Positions 50,978 through 59,772 of a stretch of 64,000 bases of DNA are shown piece by piece. The position numbers and the translations under genes are program-made. The notes under the pieces were generated by a model, which made no database searches, was not told where the DNA came from, and saw only the letters and a program-made list of their open reading frames with translations. Position 1 is the first letter of the stretch. Every line of letters starts with the position of its first letter. Source of the stretch: Streptomyces actinomycinicus (GTDB lineage: Bacteria > Actinomycetota > Actinomycetes > Streptomycetales > Streptomycetaceae); the NCBI RefSeq assembly GCF_016741775.1, contig NZ_JAERRK010000007.1, positions 186,001 through 250,000 on the forward strand. Reading direction: 5' to 3'.

Positions 50978-51068
50978 GAGTGCGCATGCTCCCTTCGTTC
51001 ACGGTTCTACGCGTGCTTCCTACGCATGCGGGAGTTCTTGCCATGAGCAGCAGATCCGCGCCTGGCCT

Positions 51069-52118
51069 TCAGACGATGACTCGGCCGCGCAGGATGATGC
51101 GGCGGGGCTGGGCCAGAGCGGAAGCGTCGAGGGTGGGGTCGGTGTCATAGGCGACGACGTCGGCGGGGGCTCCGTCGACCAGGCCGGGCAGGCCGAGGTA
51201 GGCGCGGGCCGACCACGAGGCCGCGCCCAGCGCCGCGTCGGGCGACAGGCCCGCGCGGATCAGCCATTCGATCTCCGAGGTGACCGTGCCGCACGGGAAG
51301 CTGTCGGTGCCGGCCAGGATGGTGACCCCCGCTTCGTGCGCGGCCCTCACGTTCGGCAGCATCGCGTCCCATCCGGCCAGCCACCAGTCACGGCGGGCGC
51401 TCGGTTCGGCGGCCCGTCGTCGGTCGGCTCCGGAGCCGAAGACACTGAGCGTGGGGACAAACGCGGTGCCTTGGCTCGCCATCCGGTCGATCAGGCTCGG
51501 GTCCAAGTGCATGCCGTGCTCAAGGCTGTCGACGCCGGCCAGGACGGCGTTGCGGCTGCCCTCGCTGGTCTGGCAGTGAGCGGCCACCCGGCCGCCCATC
51601 GCGTGTACGGCCTGGACGACAGCCGTGAGGACTTCCAGCGGCAGTGCGGGCTCATCGTGCCTCCAGTCCGCGATGACCTTGCACCATCCGGAGGACGCCG
51701 TGGCTTCCTCCACGGCTGCACGGACCAGGTCGGCCTCGCTCACGTGCCTGCCGAAGCCGGGAAAGAAACGGCCCGGGGTGGCCAGCCAGCGTCCGGCAGA
51801 GCGAACGTGAGGCATCTCCGGATCTTCGTCCACCCAGTCGGGGATGCGGGCGGCGGACCCGGGCGTGCGCACCAGCAGCACTCCGGCGTCACGGTGATCG
51901 GTCAGGTGCCGCCGAAGCGTTGCGTCGCTGAACGGATCCTCGATGTCTTCGGTGCCGGGATGGGTGTGCGCATCGACCATGCCGGGCAGCAGCCAGCCGC
52001 CGTCGACGACGAGGTCAGCATCATCCGGGGCAGCCCCGGCCCTGAGCCGTTCACCGTCGATCCAGAAGGATCGTTCCTCCCGCTCGGGCAATACGACGCC
52101 GCGCACTTGCAGCACCAC
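51069..52118 (-). CDS. Amidohydrolase-family metal-dependent hydrolase
   Basis: 349 residues. GTG 52118 is chosen because GGAGG lies 6 nt upstream; longer starts (52148, 52187) lack it. The TIM-barrel amidohydrolase motifs are VDGGWLLPGMVDAHTHPG (HxH on strand 1), AAHCQTSEGSRNAVL (strand-5 His), VDSLEHGMHLDPSL (strand-6 His) and GVTILAGTDSFPCG (final Asp, AGTD). This matches the imidazolonepropionase/prolidase-like subgroup, in which the metal pair hydrolyses cyclic amides or C-N bonds. The C-terminus YDTDPTLDASALAQPRRIIL is the small beta sandwich. Cytosolic; substrate unknown. Confidence 0.9.
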   Translation of the reverse strand: MVLQVRGVVLPEREERSFWIDGERLRAGAAPDDADLVVDGGWLLPGMVDAHTHPGTEDIEDPFSDATLRRHLTDHRDAGVLLVRTPGSAARIPDWVDEDPEMPHVRSAGRWLATPGRFFPGFGRHVSEADLVRAAVEEATASSGWCKVIADWRHDEPALPLEVLTAVVQAVHAMGGRVAAHCQTSEGSRNAVLAGVDSLEHGMHLDPSLIDRMASQGTAFVPTLSVFGSGADRRRAAEPSARRDWWLAGWDAMLPNVRAAHEAGVTILAGTDSFPCGTVTSEIEWLIRAGLSPDAALGAASWSARAYLGLPGLVDGAPADVVAYDTDPTLDASALAQPRRIILRGRVIV

Positions 52119-52298
52119 CGGTGGCCTCCCCCGCGAACTCGTATGCACCTCAGTCGATTTCACTGATCTTACGAGTCGCCGCAGCACGCGGGCTTCGGTG
52201 TCAGGCAGCAGACATGGGCTGACCGCCCTACGAGGAACTCCGCGCTCGTCCCTCGTCCCTCGACCCGGCGCGGACCAGGAGAACGAGATGAGGTGCGT

Positions 52299-52658
52299 TC
52301 ACGGACCGGCACCGCTGCCGGGCGGATTCGAGTGTGGTCGGCGCTCCGCTGAGTCCGCAGCGCGGCGTTCACCGTCCAGGTGAGACATGGCGAGGGCGTG
52401 TTCCTCGGGGTGGCGGGCGAGCCGTGCCATCACCCATGCGGTCCGGGCGTCCATCCCCTCGCCGAAGTCGCCGGCCAGGCGCCGCGCCTGCCACGTCGTA
52501 CGAGGGGCGAGCACCCACCGGACCAGCGGGAACCGGACCAGCGGGAACCGGGCCCGGACAGTGCCGGCAGTCGTCCGGTCTGCTCCGTCAGTCGAGTCCT
52601 CGGGATCGCGGTCATGGGTGTTCGGGTCGGCCACGACGTGGAGTCTGGCGACGGGCAC
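52299..52658 (-). CDS. Small hypothetical protein with FPLVR repeat
   Basis: 119 residues. A Thr/Arg-rich start is followed by a duplicated FPLVRFPLVR (an exact short tandem DNA repeat at about 52525-52554), then WQARRLAGDFGEGMDARTAW and VMARLARHPEEHALAMSHLD, a helical region with plausible coding character. No ribosome site is seen and the first third may be outside the real gene. No family is recognised. Confidence 0.4.
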   Translation of the reverse strand: MPVARLHVVADPNTHDRDPEDSTDGADRTTAGTVRARFPLVRFPLVRWVLAPRTTWQARRLAGDFGEGMDARTAWVMARLARHPEEHALAMSHLDGERRAADSAERRPHSNPPGSGAGP

Positions 52659-52741
52659 ACCGTCCTGGCAGCGCCTGGCCAGAGATCACCGAAGCGGGTG
52701 TCGGCATCGCAGCCGTTGCCGATAGCTGGCCGTGGGCGGCT

Positions 52742-53473
52742 TCAGGGGAAGGCCGTCGGCTTACGAGGCGGAGGGACGGCGCGGAGCAGCTCCCACAGGG
52801 GGCGGGAGCCGGATGACCAGACTCCGAGCGTGTGGCGGTCGACCACGTGGAGGCGCTGCTGCTTGGCGAAGTCGACGGCGGGTGCGGTGACCCTTCCGTT
52901 GGTCACGATGACCGCGACGTCGGCGCCGTGGACCTGGCGGGCCGTGCCGTTGAGGACCTGGAGGTCCGGCGTCCCCACGGCGGAGCCGGCGAGGCCGTTG
53001 CGCCGGTGTTTGCACTGGATCACCCAGCGCCGCCCGTAGGGGTCGGTGGCTTTCACGTCGGCGCCCAAGTCCCCGCCACCCCCGACACGGGCCGCGTCCT
53101 GGCAACCGTCGCGACGCATCAGGTCGCGCACCGCGTCTTCGAACAGCGAGTGGTGGAGTGCGTCGAGCTGGGACAGGCCGTAGCGCACGCTCTGCGCGCG
53201 CACCGCTTCCCACCGCTTCTCCTGCTGCCTGTGGTACAGCAGACCGCCGCCGGCCAACGCCGCGAGCACGCCGACAACGGCCAATATCCACCAGTGGGCC
53301 AGCAGCCAGTTGACCACGGCCGCCACCAGGGCGACGGCGACAACAGCGCCCACCAGGAGGCCCGTCAACCGGTCGTCCGTGCGCTGCCGCCGTCCGCCCG
53401 GCCTGCGCGTGCGCCGCCGTACCGGCGGCCGCCTGGTCCGTGCCGCCCGGCCCTTGCGCGCGCGGGCGCTCAC
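52742..53473 (-). CDS. Membrane-anchored Mrr-like restriction endonuclease
   Basis: 243 residues from GTG 53473. A basic N-terminus (KGRAARTRRPPVRRRTRRPG) is followed by two membrane helices (VGAVVAVALVAAVVNWLLAH, WWILAVVGVLAALAGGGLL). A PD-(D/E)xK nuclease domain follows: LHHSLFEDAVRDLMRRDGCQ, the catalytic GDLGADVKATDPYGRRWVIQ with QCKH, and DVAVIVTNGRVTAPAVDFAK. The D...QxK form and the terminal VxTNGxxTxxAxxFA are typical of Mrr_cat proteins (type IV-like, cutting modified DNA). The nuclease is predicted to face the cytosol at the membrane. Its start codon overlaps the stop of the small membrane protein upstream, so the two are coupled. Confidence 0.87.
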   Translation of the reverse strand: MSARARKGRAARTRRPPVRRRTRRPGGRRQRTDDRLTGLLVGAVVAVALVAAVVNWLLAHWWILAVVGVLAALAGGGLLYHRQQEKRWEAVRAQSVRYGLSQLDALHHSLFEDAVRDLMRRDGCQDAARVGGGGDLGADVKATDPYGRRWVIQCKHRRNGLAGSAVGTPDLQVLNGTARQVHGADVAVIVTNGRVTAPAVDFAKQQRLHVVDRHTLGVWSSGSRPLWELLRAVPPPRKPTAFP

Positions 53474-53709
53474 CGGCTGGCCTGCGTGACGCCGCTCGCG
53501 AGCTGTCCCACGATGTTCAGGATTCCCTGGCCCGCCGGGGTGGGTGCGATCACTACACCCAGCGCCAGGACGATGACGACGGTCAGCCTTTCGTCGAAGC
53601 GGCTGCGGGCCTCCGTACGCCGTCGCAGCCGCCAGACGACGATGACTGCGAGCAGCACCGCCACGTTGATGGTCAGCAACTGTCCAGACCTCCCCCACCG
53701 ACCGGCCAC
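53470..53709 (-). CDS. Small membrane protein coupled to the nuclease
   Basis: 79 residues, GTG start at 53709. Two hydrophobic helices are visible (LLTINVAVLLAVIVVWRLRR and LTVVIVLALGVVIAPTPAGQ) separated by a basic/acidic loop. The last helix region ends LNIVGQLASGVTQASR. The stop codon shares GTGA with the nuclease start, so translation is coupled. No family is recognised; it may help to place or regulate the membrane-bound nuclease. Confidence 0.6.
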   Translation of the reverse strand: MAGRWGRSGQLLTINVAVLLAVIVVWRLRRRTEARSRFDERLTVVIVLALGVVIAPTPAGQGILNIVGQLASGVTQASR

Positions 53710-54507
53710 CCTCCGTCGGGACGGCAGAACTCCGCCCCGGCCTTCTTGTGTAGCGGCGCCTCAGTGATGGCGGAGGCGGGTTGCCGACGAATGGCACAAA
53801 GCCGCCGGACCTGGCCGGATACCGCGCTGCGGGCCGGTCGTGGACGTGCACGGGACGTGCGGGTCTTCGGGAGCACCGCCGCCGTGTTCGCTTGCACTGC
53901 CCACTTCGCGGGTCCGGACCTTCCGTTCGTCCCTGGCGCCGGCAGCAGAGATCGGCCCAGACGGCACACCGCCGAGCGCAGGAAAGGCAGAAGGGGGCCA
54001 GGCTGTGCATACGGGAGGAGCGCAGCAGATCAGGAGTCTGGCTCAGGTGCGCGAGGCCGACCCTCATGCGCAGGGACTGCTCTGGCGGCTGCGGCGCGCT
54101 CGCCCTCTCGCTGGTGGTGCTTGACGGGGTACCGGTGGTGGCTGACACGAGTTCGAGCGCCAACCACTGATCGGAGCGGCCGTTCTGCATCCGTCTGAAG
54201 GGCCGTGACGGGCTGGCACTCGGTGACGGGGTTCTGGGTGAACCCTTGAGGAACCTGAAGACAAGACGGGCACGGTGCGGCTGCTACTTGACGGCAGGCA
54301 AAGCGACCCACGCATGCAACATGACCGGAGGCGCTTCTCGTATGGGACCAGCGGTTCGATCCGCGCCCCCGGGGCTTCCGTGATCAGCCAGGGCGGCCCC
54401 ACCCCCTTCTTTGCAGTGGTCAACGAGGCAGCAGGGGAGAACATTCGGCCGCGGCACTTGTGTCAGCTCACGTGTCGACAACGCGCGCGTCTTCGTTCCC
54501 CGTGTCG
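53710..54507. other. Gene-poor stretch
   Basis: 798 bases without a credible gene. Several overlapping arginine/serine-rich frames of 80-130 codons exist on both strands, with no motif and no ribosome site. The promoter for the nuclease pair must lie at its left end. Confidence 0.4.
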
Positions 54508-55341
54508 TCAGAGGCTCGCGCGGCTTTGTCTCAGCACCTCGATGCCGGCCTGGTCCGTCTCCTCGGGTGTTCCGCCGAGGCGGTGGACCACGACCCAGCC
54601 ACCGTCGTCCATCGCTCCGGCGAACAGCGAGGCGTCGCGCGTCGCGCCGTTGTGCCAACGCAGGGAGCCCGCCGTCTGCCAGGACGGTGCGGGGTCCCCC
54701 AACCTGCGTTCCACCAGCAGCCGTACGACGAGTTGGGCGACCGCACGAGGGGTGGCCCACAAGCCCCCAGCGGGGAGGATCGCACCGTGCATCGTCCAGG
54801 GCCGACGAACCCTTCCGAAGCGGCCTCGGGCCAGTAGACGCCGGCCTGGGTCCGGGGTTGCGGTCACTTCTGTCATGTCCAGCGGACGCAGGACGTACTC
54901 GGTGACCAACTCCTCGTAGGTGGCGCCGGCCGCAGCCGTCAGGGCTTCGCCGAGAATGGCGTAACCCAGGTTGGAGTACTCCTCACGCCGGCCCGGTGGG
55001 TGGGTGGCGACGGCGTCGAGCCGGTTCAGCAGCTGGTGCAGAGTACGACGGTCGAACGCCGCGTACGGGTCGCGACGTGAGAGGCGAGGTGGCAGACGTG
55101 GAAGGCCGGACGTGTGCTGTGCCAGATGGAGGAGCGTGATCCCAGAGCCGCGAGCCGCCGGAAGCCACCGCTCGAGGGGGTCGTCGAGCGCGAGCGTCCC
55201 GGTCTCGGCCATGCAGGTCAGCGCGGTGCCGGTGATGACCTTGGTGAACGAGCCTATTTCGACAAACCGGGCCACGGCATGCCCGTCACTGACTGCCGGT
55301 GGAGCGGCGTTGCTCAAGACGCAGGTGGGGATACGACGCAC
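54508..55341 (-). CDS. Class C beta-lactamase-like serine hydrolase
   Basis: 277 residues. EIGSFTKVITGTALTCMAET holds the S-x-x-K nucleophile motif. EEYSNLGYAILGEALTAAAG holds the Y-x-N motif. GSLRWHNGATRDASLFAGAM holds the third, here H-N-G in place of K-T-G/H-x-G, as in esterase-like DD-peptidase relatives. DDPLERWLP and TLLHLAQHTSGLPRLPPR are the usual early landmarks. There is no signal peptide, so it is probably a cytosolic esterase/peptidase rather than a secreted beta-lactamase. GTG 55341 is preferred because GAAGGG lies 6 nt upstream; ATG 55356 is an alternative. Confidence 0.87.
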   Translation of the reverse strand: MRRIPTCVLSNAAPPAVSDGHAVARFVEIGSFTKVITGTALTCMAETGTLALDDPLERWLPAARGSGITLLHLAQHTSGLPRLPPRLSRRDPYAAFDRRTLHQLLNRLDAVATHPPGRREEYSNLGYAILGEALTAAAGATYEELVTEYVLRPLDMTEVTATPDPGRRLLARGRFGRVRRPWTMHGAILPAGGLWATPRAVAQLVVRLLVERRLGDPAPSWQTAGSLRWHNGATRDASLFAGAMDDGGWVVVHRLGGTPEETDQAGIEVLRQSRASL

Positions 55342-55607
55342 GGGGGCCCTTCTCATGTGTACCGGCTGACAACTCGGGCGAGGTGGCACGGCACACGCAG
55401 CCGTGCTTCCCCACACGTGATGACGATTACGCGACACCCAGCGGTTCATCGCACGGGCACCGGTCCGCATCGCGGGGAGAGCGATCGGAACAGGTCGGCT
55501 GCACCGGGCGGTGTTCGCGGGACGTGGCGACCGGGTGGGGCGGCGCGAGCCCGTACGTCCCGTGGACGCAGACGCCGGCTTCGCTCATCTTCGGCAAGGG
55601 CTGAGCG

Positions 55608-56306
55608 TCATACCGACGGCCCGGTGAGTTTGGCGGCCACGGCGTCGAGGACCCAGTCGAGGCCGGTCGCGAAGGATGTCTCGGCGTCCACGTCCGTGCC
55701 GTCGTACACGGCCTTGGCCAGCGCCGGGAAGCGGCCCGTGGCCAGCATTCTCGTCACGTGCGGGCCGGAGGCGCGCTGCCAGTCGCGCTTGGCCAGGCCC
55801 GTGGCGCGCTCGGCCCGCAGGTTCGCGATCTCGCGCCTGATCGCGCCGGTGAAATAGGCGCTGACCGTCTCCACGGCGCGCATGACGGTGTCGATGTCGG
55901 CGAGGCCGTCGAGGGCGGCGAGCGTGGCCTCGGTCACGGCGAGGCCGTTGGGACCCAGAGTCGGGCGGCCGCCCAGCAGGTCGGCCAGCCATTCGTGACG
56001 GAGAGCGGTCCGCCTGGTGCGGTGGGCGAGGCTGCTCAGCGCCTCGCGCCAGTCACCGGGCTGCTCCTCGGGGAGAATCTCGGCCTGGACCTCGTCCATC
56101 ATGAGGTCGAACAGCTCCTGCTTGGTGGAGATGTACCCGTACAGCCGCATCGGGCCGGCGTTCAGCCGGGCGGCGACCTTGCGCAACGACACCGCTTCCA
56201 GCCCGCCCTCGTCGGCCAGGGCGATGGCGGTGGCGACGATCCGTTCCCGGTCGAGCGGTACGGGGCGAGTCGGCGGCTCCGGCCGGTCCCAGACAGTCAT
56301 GGTCAT
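55608..56306 (-). CDS. TetR-family repressor
   Basis: 232 residues. N-terminal HTH: RERIVATAIALADEGGLEAV, SLRKVAARLNAGPMRLYGYI and STKQELFDLMMDEVQ. The C-terminal part is of the TetR_C_1 type that controls flavin monooxygenases and exporters (DWREALSSLAHRTRRTALRH, FATGLDWVLDAVAAKLTG). It diverges from a flavin monooxygenase gene by about 50 bp, and three palindromes sit in that gap. It probably represses both itself and the monooxygenase until its ligand is present. ATG 56306 and 56300 are both possible; neither has a ribosome site. Confidence 0.9.
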   Translation of the reverse strand: MTMTVWDRPEPPTRPVPLDRERIVATAIALADEGGLEAVSLRKVAARLNAGPMRLYGYISTKQELFDLMMDEVQAEILPEEQPGDWREALSSLAHRTRRTALRHEWLADLLGGRPTLGPNGLAVTEATLAALDGLADIDTVMRAVETVSAYFTGAIRREIANLRAERATGLAKRDWQRASGPHVTRMLATGRFPALAKAVYDGTDVDAETSFATGLDWVLDAVAAKLTGPSV

Positions 56307-56318
56307 ACCGTTCTGTTG

Positions 56319-56349
56319 CGATGCATCGTATTGCGGAAATACAGTGTAT
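56319..56349. promoter_or_regulatory. Operator cluster between TetR and monooxygenase
   Basis: Perfect CGATGCATCG (56319-56328), GTATT-5 nt-AATAC (56328-56342) and perfect ATACAGTGTAT (56339-56349) overlap in 31 bp. This is a dense dyad region at the divergent promoter. Confidence 0.6.
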
Positions 56350-56353
56350 CGAC

Positions 56354-57472
56354 ATGAGACATCGTATCGCCGTGGTCGGGTGCGGTCCTGCCGGCCTTGC
56401 CTTCGCCCGTGTCCTGCACCGCCATGGCTACCCGGTCACCGTCTTCGAACGCGATCCCTCCCCCGACGCCCGGCCCCCGGGCGGCACGCTGGATCTGCAT
56501 GAAGGGCTGGGCCAGCTCGCGCTCGACAAGGCGGGGCTGCTGGCGGAGTTCCAGGCGCTGTCCCGCCCCGAGGGGCAAGCCATGCGCATCCTGGACACGG
56601 ACGGGACCGTCCTGCGTGACTGGCGCCCCCGTCCGGATGACCGAGCGAATCCCGAGATCGACCGCGGGCAACTCCGTGACCTGCTGCTCGGCCCCCTCGA
56701 CGTCCAGTGGGGGCGGGGCGTGACGCAGGTGGTGCCGGGGACCCGGGATGGCGTACTGGTCCAGTTCGCGGACGGGCGACAGGAGACGTTCGACCTCGTG
56801 GTCGGCGCGGACGGCGCCCGGTCCCGGGTCCGCCCGGCGGTCTCGTCGGTGACGCCGCACTACACCGGCGTCACCTCGGTCGAGACCTCCCTCGACGACG
56901 TCGACGCCCGTCACCCCGGCCTCGCCCGGTTGATCGGCGACGGCGCCTTGGGCGTGTACGGCGTGAACCGAGCCCTCGTCGCCCAGCGCAACAGCGGCGG
57001 CCACGTCAAGGTGTACGCGCAGTTCCGTGCGCCGCTGGACTGGCACAGGCACCTGGACCTGGCCGACGTCGAGGCCGTGCGGTCGAGTTTGCTGGCTCTG
57101 TTCGACGGCTGGGCCGCTCCCGTCCTCGACCTCCTCCGTCACGGCACCTCGTTCGTCCACCGCCCCCTCTACGTGCTGCCCGTGTCCCACACCTGGGCCC
57201 ACGTCCCCGGGGTGACGCTGCTGGGCGACGCCGCCCATCTGATGCCACCCTTGGGGGCGGGCGCCAACCTCGCGATGCTGGAGGGCGCCGAACTCGCCGA
57301 GGTCGTCGCCTCGGGCCCTGAAGATCTGGACGAGGCCGTTCGCGCCTTCGAGGTGCAGATGTGGGAACGGGCCGGCAGGTGGGCGAAGATGACGACGGCC
57401 GGTCTGGACCGGCTCGTGAGCCCGGACCCCGCCGAAGCCCTCGCCCTCTTCGACGAAGTCCAGCCATCCTGA
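56354..57472 (+). CDS. FAD-dependent monooxygenase (TetX-like)
   Basis: 372 residues from ATG 56354. The FAD ADP site is IAVVGCGPAGLAFARVLHRH and VTVFERD. RPPGGTLDLHEGLGQLALDK (the GGxxxLHxxxGQxAL signature of TetX-like class A flavoprotein monooxygenases) follows. DLVVGADGARSRVRPA is the conserved DG motif, and VTLLGDAAHLMPPLGAGANL the GD motif with PPxGxG. Such enzymes hydroxylate tetracyclines or other aromatics with NADPH. The close TetX-like signatures are notable, but substrate and any resistance effect are inference. The divergent TetR gene implies ligand-induced expression. Confidence 0.9.
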   Translation: MRHRIAVVGCGPAGLAFARVLHRHGYPVTVFERDPSPDARPPGGTLDLHEGLGQLALDKAGLLAEFQALSRPEGQAMRILDTDGTVLRDWRPRPDDRANPEIDRGQLRDLLLGPLDVQWGRGVTQVVPGTRDGVLVQFADGRQETFDLVVGADGARSRVRPAVSSVTPHYTGVTSVETSLDDVDARHPGLARLIGDGALGVYGVNRALVAQRNSGGHVKVYAQFRAPLDWHRHLDLADVEAVRSSLLALFDGWAAPVLDLLRHGTSFVHRPLYVLPVSHTWAHVPGVTLLGDAAHLMPPLGAGANLAMLEGAELAEVVASGPEDLDEAVRAFEVQMWERAGRWAKMTTAGLDRLVSPDPAEALALFDEVQPS

Positions 57473-57516
57473 CCTCCAGGCGTAAGAGCATCCGCACCGC
57501 ACCAGCGGGCGCGCTC

Positions 57517-58596
57517 CTACTGCTGGAGTTCCCGGACCTCTGCTACCACACAGCTGACGTTGTCGGGGCCGCCCAAGTCGTTGGCGAGGGCGATGAGTTC
57601 GCGGACGGCCTGCTCGGGTTCGCTGATCTCGGAGAGCACGCGGTGGATGTCCGGTGTCGGCACGACGGCCGACAGGCCGTCGGAGCAGAGCAGATATCGG
57701 TCTTGTCCCCGGGCGTCGTGGAGACGCATGTCGGGGGTGGCGTCGGCCCCTGGGCCCAGAGCCTTGAACAGCAGCGACCGTTGGGGGTGGGAGGCGGCTT
57801 CGTCCGGGCTGAGGCGTCCTTCGTCGACCATCGACTGGACCATGGTGTGGTCGTGGGTGATCTGGAACAGTTCTCCGCCGCGCAGGAGATAGCCGCGGGA
57901 GTCGCCGATGTGGACGAGGGCCAGCTGTGATCCCGTCCAGAGCATCGCTGTGAGTGTCGTGCCGGTGCCTTCGGATGGAGAGCCGTTGCCAGCGACGTCG
58001 TGTACGGCCTGCCGGGCCTGTTCGACGGCGTCTTCGAGGGCGTTGAGGAGATCGCCGGCTGGGATGCCGTCGGTTTCGAGGTGCTTGAGGGCGTTGATGG
58101 CGGCTGCGCCGGCAGGGGCTCCCCGGCTTCCGCAGCCGTCGGCGACGGCGAGCAGCCGGTCTCCGGCGTAGGCGGTGTCCTGGTTGCTTCCGCGGACGAG
58201 ACCCGTGTCGGAAAGAGCGGCGTAGCGGATCTCCAGGGACTTCGTGGTCCGGGACAAGGCAGGGTCCTTCCGTGACAGGTGGTCGATGAGGAAGCCGGCC
58301 AGGTCCCGCCGCGTGGCGGTGTCGGCCTCGACCTGCGCCCAGAACGCGCGGACCTCTTGAGCCGCCGCGCCCGCATCCGACGCACAGACGTGCTGGATGC
58401 GGGCCAGCGGCATTCCCAGGCGCCGGAGCCAGGCGACGAGTCGCGCTCGGTCCACCTGGTCCGGTGCATAGAGGCGGTAGCCGGTCACCGGGTCGACGCG
58501 TGCAGGGGTCAGCAGGCCGAGTTCGTCGTAGAGACGCAGCGCCTTCGGTGACAGCCGGGACGCCTTCGCGAACGCCCCGATGGTCAGCAACCCCAT
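57517..58596 (-). CDS. MerR-type HTH fused to a PP2C phosphatase
   Basis: 359 residues from ATG 58596 (AGGAGGAG upstream). The N-terminal MerR winged helix is GLLTIGAFAKASRLSPKALR, LYDELGLLTPARVDPVTGYR, then RLVAWLRRLGMPLARIQHV; its coiled-coil region runs to about 110. The C-terminal PP2C Ser/Thr phosphatase (about 122-359) has YAALSDTGLVRGSNQDTAYA (SxxGxxRxxNQDxx), LLAVADGCGSRG (DG), ALVHIGDSRGYLLRGGELFQ (GDSR), YLLCSDGLSAVV (SDGL) and LGGPDNVSCVVAE (GGxDNxT). All metal aspartates are present. Presumably a DNA-bound regulator whose phosphatase acts on partner proteins. Neighbour of another MerR fusion. Confidence 0.93.
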   Translation of the reverse strand: MGLLTIGAFAKASRLSPKALRLYDELGLLTPARVDPVTGYRLYAPDQVDRARLVAWLRRLGMPLARIQHVCASDAGAAAQEVRAFWAQVEADTATRRDLAGFLIDHLSRKDPALSRTTKSLEIRYAALSDTGLVRGSNQDTAYAGDRLLAVADGCGSRGAPAGAAAINALKHLETDGIPAGDLLNALEDAVEQARQAVHDVAGNGSPSEGTGTTLTAMLWTGSQLALVHIGDSRGYLLRGGELFQITHDHTMVQSMVDEGRLSPDEAASHPQRSLLFKALGPGADATPDMRLHDARGQDRYLLCSDGLSAVVPTPDIHRVLSEISEPEQAVRELIALANDLGGPDNVSCVVAEVRELQQ

Positions 58597-58797
58597 GCCC
58601 GCTCCTCCTCATGCCGAGCGCACGCCCGGCCCCACTGATGCTGTGGCCTCCCCCAAGGTGAAGGTCAACCAAGGATCGTGCCGGGGCCTCCGGTAGCGGT
58701 GGCCGTGACGGACGGCCGACCGCCCCAGCAGTACTGGCGGCCTTCACGGGACGCCGATGTCGAAGTCCCGGCGACAGCGGGCGCTGAACGCAGACCG

Positions 58798-59754
58798 CTA
58801 CAGGGGGTTGTCGCGGAGCCAGGCCAGGACCTGCCCGGCGTGCTCGTTCGGCGGGAAGACCGGATAGAAGACGTGCTCGATCACGCCGTCGCGGATGATC
58901 AGAGTCAGCCGCTTGTAGAGCGTCAGCCCGCTCGTCTCGAAGGTGGGCAGGCCGAGTTCCTGCACCAGGCTCCGTGCAGGGTCGGAGAGCATCCGGAACG
59001 GCAGGCGGAGCCGCTCGACGACCTCACGTTGATAGTCGGTCTCCTGACCGGAGAGGCCGAACACACCGTCCGCGCCGGCGGCGAGGAGGTCTTGGTAGTG
59101 ATCGCGAAAGCCGCATGCCTCAGGGGTGCAGCCGCGCGCGCCGGGAATCGAGTCCCAGCCCTCGGGCAGGTCGACGCCCGGGCGTCCGGTGAGCGGGTAG
59201 ATGTAGATCACCGTACGGCCCGCGCCGAGCGCGTCCAGGCGGACGGACGTACCACCGGTGTCCTGGAGTTCCAGGTGCGGCGCCTTCATCCCCGGCAGAT
59301 GAGCCGCCGCGCCGTCGTCCTCGGGTACGGGCAGGCCGGCGGGCACGCGCGTGAAGTCAGTCATCAGATCCTCTCCTTCGTCGGCCGGTGAGACGCGGCT
59401 GCCGCGGTGGGCGGCCTGTCGCAGGTACGCGACCAATGCCGCCCGGCGGGCGGTGAGCCCCTCGATCCGCTGGGTCAGATCGTCGATCGTGTCCCGGTAG
59501 CCGGCCAGCGAGGCCGGACAGTCGTCGGCGTGCCGATGGCCGGCCGTGAGGCACTCCAGGAACGGGCGGGTGCGCTCGACGGGAATTCCGAGACTGCCCA
59601 GCGCCCGGATCTCGCGCGTGAGTCGTACGTCGTGCTCGTCGTAGTCCCGGTAACCGTTGGCCAGCCGCCTGGGCATGAGCAAGCCCAGCGATTCGTAGTA
59701 GCGCACCGCTTTCGTCGTCACGCCCGCCCGACGGGCCAGTTCACTGATCTGCAT
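58798..59754 (-). CDS. MerR-type HTH fused to a peroxiredoxin
   Basis: 318 residues (ATG 59754; GTG 59763 is an alternative). The MerR part is MQISELARRAGVTTKAVRYY, ESLGLLMPRRLANGYRDYDE and a long helix (TIDDLTQRIEGLTARRAALV) to about 125; its ECLTAGHRHADDC segment has two cysteines typical of metal- or redox-sensing MerR proteins. After a linker the C-terminal domain (about 160-318) is an AhpC/TSA-like peroxiredoxin. TVIYIYPLTGRPGVDLPEGW leads into SIPGARGCTPEACGFRDHYQ, with two cysteines (C-T-P-E-A-C, peroxidatic plus a close partner), and GVFGLSGQETDYQREVVERL follows. A redox sensor that both destroys peroxide and controls its promoter is the natural inference. Confidence 0.93.
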   Translation of the reverse strand: MQISELARRAGVTTKAVRYYESLGLLMPRRLANGYRDYDEHDVRLTREIRALGSLGIPVERTRPFLECLTAGHRHADDCPASLAGYRDTIDDLTQRIEGLTARRAALVAYLRQAAHRGSRVSPADEGEDLMTDFTRVPAGLPVPEDDGAAAHLPGMKAPHLELQDTGGTSVRLDALGAGRTVIYIYPLTGRPGVDLPEGWDSIPGARGCTPEACGFRDHYQDLLAAGADGVFGLSGQETDYQREVVERLRLPFRMLSDPARSLVQELGLPTFETSGLTLYKRLTLIIRDGVIEHVFYPVFPPNEHAGQVLAWLRDNPL

Positions 59755-59772
59755 GCCTCTCACCTCGAAGAA

